From Clostridia bacterium (lineage in GTDB: Bacteria; Bacillota; Clostridia; Christensenellales; Aristaeellaceae): a stretch of DNA of 46,897 nucleotides. Shown here one piece after another: positions 9,081 through 15,633 of this stretch. The notes below the pieces were generated by a model. That model was given only the letters and a program-made list of their open reading frames with translations, searched no databases and was not told where the DNA came from. The translations under genes and the position numbers were made by a program. The stretch lies in NCBI GenBank assembly GCA_017476605.1, contig JAFUZM010000160.1, forward strand, positions 1 through 46,897. The letters run 5' to 3'. Position 1 is the stretch's first letter. Each line of letters starts with the position of its first letter.

Positions 9081-9108
9081 ACGCGCCCTCCTATCAAAAT
9101 TATTGTAG

Positions 9109-9699
9109 TCACTTTCCTGCTATCCCGTGCACCAGTGAAGCAAGAAGTGCCAGATCTGCCTTATATGTCTCCTTCAGGGACGGATTATAAATGAGACTGG
9201 CCGGATGATACAAGGCAAACAAGGTCCCCTCTCCTTCTATGAGCGGCACCATCGTTCCATGAACCTGTCCGATAGTCACATCCTTTCCGGCAAGTGCATG
9301 CAGCGGTGTATTTCCAAGAGCAGCCAGGATTTCCGGCCTTATCAGGCGTATCTCCTGATTCAGCCATGGCGTAAAAAACGCAAGTTCTTCTTTATCCGGT
9401 GGCCGGTTGCTGATGCGTCCCGATTTACCGGTTTTCGTTGGCCGAATCTTCACCGTATTTGAGATATAAATTTCCTTTCGTTCAAGATGGGTCTCAAGAA
9501 GGAACTCATCGAGATTCTTTCCCGCTTTCCCGACAAACGGGCGCTTCCTCAGAGTTTCCTGTTCACCGGGTGCCTCACCGATCAGCATCAGCTTTGGCCG
9601 CACAGGCCCTTCTCCAAAGACCAGGTCATCCGCACGATCCGGAAAAGCCTTTTTACAAGCCTCCGCCAGTTCCTGATTGAACATCTCAATGGTTTTCAT
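9109..9699 (-). CDS. uracil-DNA glycosylase superfamily protein lacking the Fe-S cysteines
   Basis: A 196-residue paralogue of the UDG encoded directly upstream (9696-10286). It keeps the family motif GEAPGEQE followed by RPFVGKAG, the ISNTVKIRP strand and the YHPASLIYNP segment with the active-site His. The cysteines that hold the 4Fe-4S cluster in the neighbour are absent: no CxxC near the N-terminus, and Ser and Ile stand where the neighbour has CNVVKC. A basic insert, KTGKSGRIS, follows the KIRP motif. It is probably a functional but divergent glycosylase, or a uracil-DNA binder. Its ATG overlaps the stop of the upstream gene (ATGA), indicating coupled translation. Confidence 0.8.
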   Translation of the reverse strand: MKTIEMFNQELAEACKKAFPDRADDLVFGEGPVRPKLMLIGEAPGEQETLRKRPFVGKAGKNLDEFLLETHLERKEIYISNTVKIRPTKTGKSGRISNRPPDKEELAFFTPWLNQEIRLIRPEILAALGNTPLHALAGKDVTIGQVHGTMVPLIEGEGTLFALYHPASLIYNPSLKETYKADLALLASLVHGIAGK

Positions 9700-10286
9700 G
9701 CATTTCCCTCTGTTCCCATGGACAACTGATCATAGATTCTCAGCTCTCTCAGCTTTTCGCGTACCACACTGATGTCATACAAGGAAGCCTGTTCCTTCGT
9801 TGGATCATAGAGGATGGCGGCCGGGTGATATGTGGGCATGATATAGATTCCCCGTTTCAGATGCCACATGCCCCGTGCTTTTGTGATACGGATATCCGGA
9901 TGAATCAGGGCACGCGCCGGTGTTGAGCCAAGACAGACAATCACCTGAGGATTGACCAGTTCAAACTGCGCATCCAGGTATATCCGACACTTTTCCTGCT
10001 CCTCCCTCGTGGGTGTACGGTTTTCCGGAGGCCGGCATTTGACAACATTGCAGATATACACTGCTTCACGCTTGATTCCAATGGATGCCAGCATCCGATC
10101 CAGATACTGTCCTGCTGCACCGACAAAGGGACGACCACTAAGGTCCTCCTGCTCCCCCGGGCCTTCACCGACAAACATGAGTGGACTCTTTCTGTTTCCC
10201 TCGCCCAGCACAGTATTTGTTCTCCCCTTACAAAGAGAGCAATTCTGGCAAATGCTTATCGCATCCGCGAGCTCTTCCCAGGTCAT
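9696..10286 (-). CDS. family 4 uracil-DNA glycosylase with 4Fe-4S cluster
   Basis: It excises uracil from DNA to start base excision repair. The start is placed at MTWEEL because GAGGAGG lies 5 nt upstream; the reading frame stays open further upstream but has no ribosome site. The result is 196 residues. Four cysteines match the family 4 cluster: CQNC near residue 12, Cys in VVKCRPP, and a further Cys 16 residues on in EEQEKC. Catalytic motif GEGPGEQE with GRPFVGAAG and the YHPAAILYDP motif are present. It overlaps the second UDG gene by 4 bp and heads the operon that continues into nfeD-floA. Confidence 0.9.
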   Translation of the reverse strand: MTWEELADAISICQNCSLCKGRTNTVLGEGNRKSPLMFVGEGPGEQEDLSGRPFVGAAGQYLDRMLASIGIKREAVYICNVVKCRPPENRTPTREEQEKCRIYLDAQFELVNPQVIVCLGSTPARALIHPDIRITKARGMWHLKRGIYIMPTYHPAAILYDPTKEQASLYDISVVREKLRELRIYDQLSMGTEGNA

Positions 10287-11121
10287 AGTCCACCTCCTCT
10301 TCCGGTTCATCTGCGTTTGCTGATTGACCAGGTGCATCTATCAGGCAACTGCAATCTGACTCCATTTTTATGGTTTCTCTTTTCCCATCTGATCCATTGC
10401 TTGAATTATACAATAATTTGCTTCAGAAAACAACATACAAATTAGTCGCTTTAGCTCCATTGCATGTACATCGCAGCAAAAAAGGGAAGCCAGCCCTAGC
10501 CAGCTCCCCCTCTTTCTCATTTTCGCCTCTGCCTTCTCCCACATTTTCCCTGCAAACTCTATATGTTCCTTCTTCATCCGTAGCTTCCTGTCAATCTTGA
10601 AAATAGCTATTACAGCAGCTCGGAATATGCATTCAGAAAGAATCATGCAAAATTTCTTCCCACAGGGAAGGCATGGTTATCTTATTTACAACCATTACGC
10701 AGTCCGGATGGTTCAAATTCAGAATACTGGCAAAACCTGTTCTCACCGAAAGAAAACGCATACCCGCAAACCACAAATTTTGCTTTCTCCAATTAAGTCT
10801 GCTTCACGTTCAGACATATTCTATCCTCACATTCTTTATAAGACGAAGGAAAGCTTCTATATCCATATTGCACCGAAATTCCATTTTCGGGTGTTTTTTG
10901 AAGTTCTTTTTTCTCTACTTCTTGTGCCCATAAACGTTATTACCATGCACATCTATGAAAGAGTTGTTAACCTAAACGAAATCACACGAGTATGTACCTG
11001 TTTCGAAGCTGCCATCCAGCAGCTTTTACTATCTCTACATAGCCGATTGTACAGAAATCAATGGACTACACTGCCATAGGTAAAATCCAATTGCAGGAAT
11101 TATCCTATCAATGGTTCTTCA
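10287..11121. other. long AT-rich gap without a convincing gene
   Basis: About 830 bp with no well-supported coding region. A minus-strand frame from 10577 to 10368 (69 residues, starting MKKEHIEFAGKMW, with AGGAAG upstream) is conceivable but has no recognisable domain. A plus-strand frame at 10597-11079 has an odd composition and no ribosome site. One copy of the AACCTAAACGAAATCA repeat is at 10966-10986. The stretch looks like decayed accessory DNA. Confidence 0.4.
10966..10986 (+). repeat. dispersed repeat, copy A
   Basis: GTTAACCTAAACGAAATCACA. It shares 16 identical bases, AACCTAAACGAAATCA, with copy B at 12061-12088. Confidence 0.55.
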
Positions 11122-11580
11122 TCATGTATGCTTCTTCTGTGAGGGACAGAATTCATGTTCAGGATCATACCATTTTACATGGAATCTTTCATTTTCTCGT
11201 AGTCCAACGACTCTTAATTTATTTTGCAGAGCAAATGAGAATATGCGGTCTGTATCCTGCTCCAGTTGTAGTACTGCAATCCTGTCCTTCGCTTTTTTTG
11301 AAAGAGAGTCATAATCCAAAAGATGATGTTTGCTTTTCCCTTTGTCATGTGTTTGAGAAGCGATTTCATTCCAAGTCATACTTGAATAAGAAATCATTTT
11401 GTCCAAAAACTCTTTATGTTGAAAATCTTCTCGTAATATATTGAAAGCAAACTCTCCATCTTTATCTATCTCATCAAACATCCAAATAACTTTCTCACCA
11501 TTCGAACTGTACTGGTTTCGAACTGTAGATTTTGACGCAATTCCTGCCTGTTTTTTTGTTTGCTTATCTCTTTTGGGCAT
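11122..11580 (-). CDS. probable toxin partner of the Panacea-domain antitoxin
   Basis: A 152-residue soluble protein with a Lys/Gln-rich N-terminus (MPKRDKQTKKQAG), a central helical region, and a C-terminal FALQNKLRVVGLRENERFHVKWYDPEHEFCPSQ segment with conserved-looking Trp, Asp and His. I recall proteins ending in a W(Y/W)DP.H motif next to DUF4065/SocA-like genes, but I cannot name a characterised family. It starts 5 bp after the upstream Panacea gene. The tight pairing of a Panacea protein with a small unrelated partner is the defining layout of PanAT toxin-antitoxin systems. Assignment as the toxin is inference from this layout. Confidence 0.6.
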   Translation of the reverse strand: MPKRDKQTKKQAGIASKSTVRNQYSSNGEKVIWMFDEIDKDGEFAFNILREDFQHKEFLDKMISYSSMTWNEIASQTHDKGKSKHHLLDYDSLSKKAKDRIAVLQLEQDTDRIFSFALQNKLRVVGLRENERFHVKWYDPEHEFCPSQKKHT

Positions 11581-11585
11581 TGTAA

Positions 11586-12020
11586 TTATAAACTCCCATA
11601 ATATGCTCCAATACTTTCCTTCGATATAACATTATTACAATAGACTCCCTCAGCGAGACCATTTCTAGCAAGCCTCCAAGGATCCTCTTTATGAGTCAGT
11701 TCTCTCAGTTCGTATGGATCCATCTGTCCATAGTCACGAAGCACAATGTCTATTGTGTCTTTTTGATCATCTGAAAGGTTATTAGCATTTCCCTTCGGTA
11801 TATCATCTTCCGAACATATAAACAATCCCTTATGTAACTGAAAAAGATCTGGACAAACCGGTCCATTTGCCCAAGCCTCAAAATCCTCCTGGAAAAGAGG
11901 CTCTTCAGTCCAGGCAAGCGACCAAGCCTGTGAGTAGTAACAGAGCTTTTGGAGCTTCCACGTGCTCATTCTTCCGCTTTTATTTAAAATATATTTTGCT
12001 ACATCAAAAATACTTGACAT
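11586..12020 (-). CDS. Panacea-domain (DUF4065/SocA-like) antitoxin
   Basis: A 144-residue protein. The opening FDVAKYILNKSGRMSTWKLQKLCYYSQAW, followed by FEAWANGPVCPDLF, is the hallmark of the Panacea domain (SocA, or GepA-related). The domain neutralises many unrelated toxins by direct binding and in SocA also acts as a proteolytic adaptor. The C-terminus PYELRELTHKEDPWRLAR is also typical. AAAAAGGAGGG precedes the ATG. It is the first gene of a two-gene unit with the 152-residue partner 5 bp downstream. Copy B of the dispersed repeat lies 40 bp upstream in the probable promoter or leader. Confidence 0.88.
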   Translation of the reverse strand: MSSIFDVAKYILNKSGRMSTWKLQKLCYYSQAWSLAWTEEPLFQEDFEAWANGPVCPDLFQLHKGLFICSEDDIPKGNANNLSDDQKDTIDIVLRDYGQMDPYELRELTHKEDPWRLARNGLAEGVYCNNVISKESIGAYYGSL

Positions 12021-12060
12021 AATAATGCCCTCCTTTTTCAGTTTGAACCAACCTTCTGTA

Positions 12061-12088
12061 CATAAATTTCCAACCTAAACGAAATCAT
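12061..12088 (+). repeat. dispersed repeat, copy B
   Basis: It contains CATAAATTTCCAACCTAAAC followed by GAAATCAT. It matches copy A over 16 bases and copy C over about 24 bases with a few mismatches. It sits just upstream of the Panacea antitoxin gene. Confidence 0.6.
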
Positions 12089-12355
12089 ACACGTTAGGAA
12101 TTATGGATAATTATGAGATTTACTCCCCTACGCAGTCTGCTTACCCAGCGTTCATATGAGTTGCATATCCAGATTCCTGTGCATATTCATTATGACATCA
12201 TGCATTGCTTTCTTCACAGCTCCCTCTGAGAATTCTATGATAGCTGCCAACGTCTTTCAGACATTCTTTGAAGACAGTCCACAATGAAAAAGGCTTTCAT
12301 TCTTTGTGTCATAATTGAGTACAATGAATCTATCATGAGCTTTATTCATAGTCTG

Positions 12356-12736
12356 CTAAAATATAATTACCCTGCCGTGGAATTGTCTCTGATAATCAGC
12401 ATAATCACTTGCAGCCAGCTTGTTATAAGTGTTGTCGCTGAAGATTGTGACCTTCACCGCATTTTGAACATCCTGCAGGAGGTGGAGCATCTTCGTAGCA
12501 ACGTGGTCAACCGCTATATGGACGGACTTCGTTGCCTGAGCATATATGCAGATATAAGCAACGTCCTCTTTCATTATCTGACCGTCAAGGAACAGGAATT
12601 CTCTCTGAATCTCTTCTTTGCTGAAGTCCCATATGATCGGGGACAATTTTGAATTTGTTACCTTTTCGTCTAGTCGCTCCATGTCTTCCACAAGGCACTC
12701 ATCATGTTCCATGACAATTGCACCATAGGTATCCAT
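12356..12736 (-). CDS. hypothetical protein, orphan in the accessory island
   Basis: A 126-residue reading frame starting MDTYGAIVMEHDECLVEDMERLDEKV, with a soluble protein-like composition and a regular hydrophobic pattern. The Shine-Dalgarno region is weak (GAAGATAG, 15 nt away). No domain was recognised. It may be an intact small protein or the remnant of a larger accessory gene. A plus-strand frame overlaps it (12284-12652) but is rich in Ile, Ser and Leu and less protein-like. The flanks of about 260-340 bp on each side hold no gene. Confidence 0.4.
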   Translation of the reverse strand: MDTYGAIVMEHDECLVEDMERLDEKVTNSKLSPIIWDFSKEEIQREFLFLDGQIMKEDVAYICIYAQATKSVHIAVDHVATKMLHLLQDVQNAVKVTIFSDNTYNKLAASDYADYQRQFHGRVIIF

Positions 12737-12913
12737 TTTTTTCTGGCTATCTTCGGCTTATAATCTCTCTTCGCTGCTCAATGTAGATCATGTATTTACT
12801 ACGTGTATGTCCGTAACTAATTCACGGTTTCCACTTTTTTCTTTCCGCCCTTTAACGCCTCCGAAAGGGAAGTCAAGACTTTTTCCCATGAGCATCTGCA
12901 CTCATATTTCCTC

Positions 12914-12943
12914 TTGATTTTTCCGTTGAACAGATGTTATGAT
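12914..12943 (+). promoter_or_regulatory. predicted promoter of the second antitoxin gene
   Basis: TTGATT (12914-12919), 18 bp, TATGAT (12938-12943), placed 52 bp before the antitoxin start. Confidence 0.5.
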
Positions 12944-12995
12944 GTTCATGTAGGATATCCCACAAACACCATTCACTCTCAAAGGTGGTATCGTT

Positions 12996-13244
12996 ATGCA
13001 AACAGTCGTCAGAGAATACGATGCTAAAATTGATTCTAAAAAGCGTCTTACTCTTCGAAACAGTAGCTTCGAAGAGTACCATGTTCAGGAAATGGATAAT
13101 GGCGTCATCATTCTTGAACCACGGGAGTTCACAGCTCCATTTCAGTTTTCCGCTAATACGCTGGCCATGATGGATGATTCTGTTTCCAATTTTAATTCTG
13201 GCAATGTATCACCCGCGCTCGATCTTTCTGCATTTAAGGAGTAA
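12996..13244 (+). CDS. AbrB/RelB-like antitoxin of a decayed TA pair
   Basis: An 82-residue protein. The N-terminal half (AKIDSKKRLTLRNS, then DNGVIILEPREF) has the beta-rich pattern of a small DNA-binding antitoxin. The C-terminal half (MMDDSVSNFNSGNVSPALDLS) is the flexible tail that normally binds the toxin. AAAGGTGG lies 7 nt before the ATG. The toxin remnant begins 3 bp after its stop. The frame is intact, so it may persist as an orphan regulator or as an antidote to a homologous toxin elsewhere. Confidence 0.65.
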   Translation: MQTVVREYDAKIDSKKRLTLRNSSFEEYHVQEMDNGVIILEPREFTAPFQFSANTLAMMDDSVSNFNSGNVSPALDLSAFKE

Positions 13245-13247
13245 CCC

Positions 13248-13614
13248 ATGTTCCAAGTTCATATGAGCGTACCTGAAATGGAAGAATATTGAAACGACCT
13301 TTGTGCAAAGGTCAACTCAGGCACCGCCAACAAGGATGAAATTAAGATACAGAAGCTGCTCGGAAAAGCACTCTATCTCATATCCGAAAATGCCCGACAT
13401 TCTGGTCTGGAAACACACGAGATTACTTCACTCTCCAGGTGCCATGGAATGAAAGTCTCGCAATCCTATTTGCAAAAACAAGACTCCAACCGCCGGACGT
13501 GTTTTCTGGGTTTATGGTCCTTATCAGGAAGATATCACAATCGTCGGACTGGAACCCTTTTCCAACGATAAGTCCAATGCCTATGAAAAGATCAACCTCT
13601 CCTCCATGGGGTGA
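13248..13614 (+). pseudogene. inactivated toxin (RelE/HigB-like type) of the second TA pair
   Basis: The frame opens MFQVHMSVPEMEEY and hits TGA at 13290-13292, where relatives as I remember them have Trp (EEFWNNL). It then continues for about 60 codons to ETHEITSLS, and shifts frame near 13470 into a well-conserved C-terminus, GRVFWVYGPYQEDITIVGLEP, ending at TGA 13612-13614. The conserved end and the position straight after an antitoxin support a former ribonuclease-type toxin. At least one nonsense change and one frameshift make it non-functional. Comparison with relatives is from memory only. Confidence 0.7.
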
Positions 13615-13770
13615 TACCATAAGCTAAAGTCAACAATCAGCTCTGCACTCTTCAAGGAGTTTTTTCTTCCCCGTTCTTTTATGCTTGTGAGAGGAAAGAC
13701 ATCCAGGAATCACATCTTCCATATATCTTACGCTTAGCAAAACTATTACCCACAACATCTATATAAATAG

Positions 13771-13796
13771 TACATAAGTTGCCAACCTAAATGACT
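13771..13796 (+). repeat. dispersed repeat, copy C
   Basis: TACATAAGTTGCCAACCTAA followed by ATGACT. It matches copy B (TACATAAATTTCCAACCTAA) with two mismatches over the first 20 bases. Confidence 0.55.
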
Positions 13797-13966
13797 CTTT
13801 GCTCGCCAGCTAGAAAATCCCTTTTTCTTACAAATCCTGACAGTTTCAATAATGCCCTGAGACTGGTCTTCCGGGCAGAGCTTTCTCTGTTCATCGAACA
13901 TATGGCAGTAAACAATTCATCGCATTCGCAATAGACATGATTTCTGCTTGAAACAAGATAAAGAGT

Positions 13967-13979
13967 CTTAACCTAATAT
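13967..13979 (+). repeat. dispersed repeat, partial copy D
   Basis: CTTAACCTAATAT shares only the TAACCTAA core with copy A, so it is the weakest copy. Confidence 0.3.
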
Positions 13980-14087
13980 AGTTGTATTGTAAGTTCCAGT
14001 CCTTTGCTTGTCAATACAGGTACTTCCTTTTGCTCTCATCTCAGTTCGCCTTAGCACTCTCAAGCATCCCGCATAGGCTTCATGGGT

Positions 14088-14112
14088 AAAAAAAGAAGGC
14101 CTTTCGGCCTTC
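14088..14112 (-). terminator. terminator of the infC-rpmI-rplT operon
   Basis: Stem GAAGGCC/GGCCTTC with a 4-nt GAAA loop on the minus strand, followed by seven T residues. It begins 6 bp after the rplT stop. Confidence 0.93.
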
Positions 14113-14118
14113 GGATGA

Positions 14119-14469
14119 TTACGCGTTCTTGGCGCACTCAACAAGCTTTGCAAATCCCGCGGCATCATTCACTGCGATATCTGCAAGAACTTTACGGTTG
14201 AGATCGATGCCTGCCTTCTTGAGGCCGGCAATGAATGTGGAATAGGACATTCCGTTCATGCGGGCTGCCGCATTGATACGGGCGATCCACAGGCGACGGA
14301 AATCACGCTTACGGAGCTTGCGTCCGATATATGCATAACGCAGGGAACGCATGACCTGCTCTTTAGCTGCACGATACTGCTTGGACTTAGAGCCAAAATA
14401 GCCCTTCGCCAGCTTCATAATCTTTCTGCGTTTCTTATGGGCATTGACTGCCGCTTTAATTCTTGCCAT
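14119..14469 (-). CDS. rplT: 50S ribosomal protein L20
   Basis: A 116-residue, strongly basic protein with the L20 signatures [21 protein letters not shown] and [15 protein letters not shown]-type segments. It binds 23S rRNA early in 50S assembly, and in low-GC Gram-positives represses its own operon through the infC leader. It is last in infC-rpmI-rplT, 28 bp after rpmI, and ends in a strong terminator. Confidence 0.97.
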   Translation of the reverse strand: MARIKAAVNAHKKRRKIMKLAKGYFGSKSKQYRAAKEQVMRSLRYAYIGRKLRKRDFRRLWIARINAAARMNGMSYSTFIAGLKKAGIDLNRKVLADIAVNDAAGFAKLVECAKNA

Positions 14470-14497
14470 TGTTCATTCCTCCTTGCTGGCGAAAGAG

Positions 14498-14695
14498 TTA
14501 CTTATAGGGGATCAGTTTCTTCATCGTATTTGCATAGCTGCTTGTGACATAAGCCGTACGACGAAGATTCCGCTTGGTTTTACGGGTCTTCTTGTTCAGA
14601 ATGTGACGCTTATAGGCTTTTGCCCGCTTCACGAGACCATTCTTGGTGAGATTGAGACGCTTTGCTGCACCGCGATGCGTTTTTTGCTTAGGCAT
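14498..14695 (-). CDS. rpmI: 50S ribosomal protein L35
   Basis: A 65-residue basic protein starting [15 protein letters not shown], a characteristic L35 N-terminus. It is a small component of the 50S subunit. It lies between infC and rplT, as in most Bacillota, 25 bp after infC with AGGAGG upstream. Confidence 0.97.
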   Translation of the reverse strand: MPKQKTHRGAAKRLNLTKNGLVKRAKAYKRHILNKKTRKTKRNLRRTAYVTSSYANTMKKLIPYK

Positions 14696-14720
14696 ATAGG
14701 ATAATCCTCCTCTCGGACAT

Positions 14721-15299
14721 TTATGCTTGTGGAGCTGAGGCTCCAGCTTCTTTTTCAGACGCCTTGGAAGCGGCTTTGGCTTCCTTGGTCAAATCCCTTG
14801 GTGCCAGAATCATAATCATGTGACGGCCCTCAAGCAGAGGTTTCCGTTCCACGACGGCCATATCCTTGACACGTTCCGCAAAGTCCTGCATGACCGCAAG
14901 TCCGATTTCCTGATGCGTAATCTGGCGACCGCGAAAACGTATGGACACCTTGACCTTGTCACCATTTTTAAGGAACTTCATTGCAGCTTTTGCCTTTGTC
15001 AGCACATCGTTTTCCTCGATGGTCGCTGAGAGCTGTACTTCCTTAATGGAAACTACTTTTTGATTCTTGCGGATTTCCCGTTCCTTCTTGGCCTGCTCAT
15101 AGCGATACTTGTCATAATCCATGAACTTGCAAACCGGCGGCTTTGCATTGGGAACAATCTTTACAAGATCAAGTCCAGCTTCCTCCGCCATTTCAAGTGC
15201 ACGACGAATCGGGAGCACACCTAGCTGTTCTCCGTTCTGGTCAATGACCCGAACCTCGCGATCACGGATATCCTCGTTCGTCAAAAGATCAACTGCCAT
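14721..15299 (-). CDS. infC: translation initiation factor IF-3
   Basis: IF-3 binds the 30S subunit and polices start-codon and initiator-tRNA choice. The N-terminal domain ([16 protein letters not shown]) and the C-terminal domain ([17 protein letters not shown], then [12 protein letters not shown]) are complete. The start is uncertain. The ATG at 15299 (MAVDLL) is 15 nt from GGAGG, while an in-frame ATC at 15311 (IANNMAV) sits only 3 nt from it. infC often uses rare AUU/AUC starts for autoregulation, so ATC is a real candidate. A short Ala/Glu/Lys-rich extension ends the protein. Confidence 0.95.
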   Translation of the reverse strand: MAVDLLTNEDIRDREVRVIDQNGEQLGVLPIRRALEMAEEAGLDLVKIVPNAKPPVCKFMDYDKYRYEQAKKEREIRKNQKVVSIKEVQLSATIEENDVLTKAKAAMKFLKNGDKVKVSIRFRGRQITHQEIGLAVMQDFAERVKDMAVVERKPLLEGRHMIMILAPRDLTKEAKAASKASEKEAGASAPQA

Positions 15300-15311
15300 A
15301 TTGTTTGCGAT

Positions 15312-15441
15312 ACACCTCCAATTACTATACAGAAAAAAGGGAGCGGACACATACCCGCTCCCTGATCACTCTAAGAATGCCATAAGCCGCGGCAACTGAT
15401 TCGCGCCGGGCGAGAAGCGGGCAAGCTTCTGCTTCATTGCG
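15312..15441 (-). promoter_or_regulatory. infC operon leader (probable L20-type autoregulatory attenuator)
   Basis: The transcript from the promoter at 15448-15476 has a leader of about 130 nt. It is GC-rich with several self-complementary stretches (GAAGCAG...CGCTTCT, and a GCCGCGGC palindrome) and ends in a complete terminator at 15333-15362, just before the infC ribosome site. This is the layout of the L20 leader of Bacillota, where L20 binding promotes premature termination. Identity with that family is inferred from position and architecture, not from a covariance model. Confidence 0.7.
15333..15362 (-). terminator. attenuator hairpin in the infC leader
   Basis: Stem GGGAGCGG/CCGCTCCC with an 8-nt loop and a TTTTTT run on the minus strand. 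It lies upstream of infC, so it must be conditionally read through. Confidence 0.88.
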
Positions 15442-15447
15442 ACGTGT

Positions 15448-15476
15448 ATTGTACTGCATTCCTCTTATATTGTCAA
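15448..15476 (-). promoter_or_regulatory. consensus sigma-A promoter of infC-rpmI-rplT
   Basis: TTGACA (15471-15476), 17 bp, TACAAT (15448-15453) on the minus strand. The -35 is perfect and the -10 near perfect. Confidence 0.88.
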
Positions 15477-15633
15477 CACCCAATTTTTGAATTTTTCAGT
15501 TTCCTCACAGTTTCTTTTCAGTATTCTTCCAAACATTCTGTATGTGCTCTTTCATTCTGCTATCTCATTTGATATAATTACCGGGCTGGAATTCTAGCAC
15601 CTATATACACAATTCCCGGTTGGGAGGTATTTC

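Larger units (their letters stand above)
13615..14087. other. gap without gene, with two repeat copies
   Basis: About 470 bp of AT-rich DNA with no supported gene. It holds copies C and D of the dispersed repeat and ends at the rplT terminator. Confidence 0.5.

Noticed and set aside
10368-10577. A 69-codon minus-strand frame with AGGAAG upstream
   Set aside because: The ribosome site is passable but no family or conserved neighbour supports it, so it is left within the gap entry.
10597-11079. A 160-codon plus-strand frame in the gap after the UDG gene
   Set aside because: It has no ribosome site and an odd His/Tyr/Lys-rich composition, and it runs into a repeat copy. It looks like chance in AT-rich DNA.
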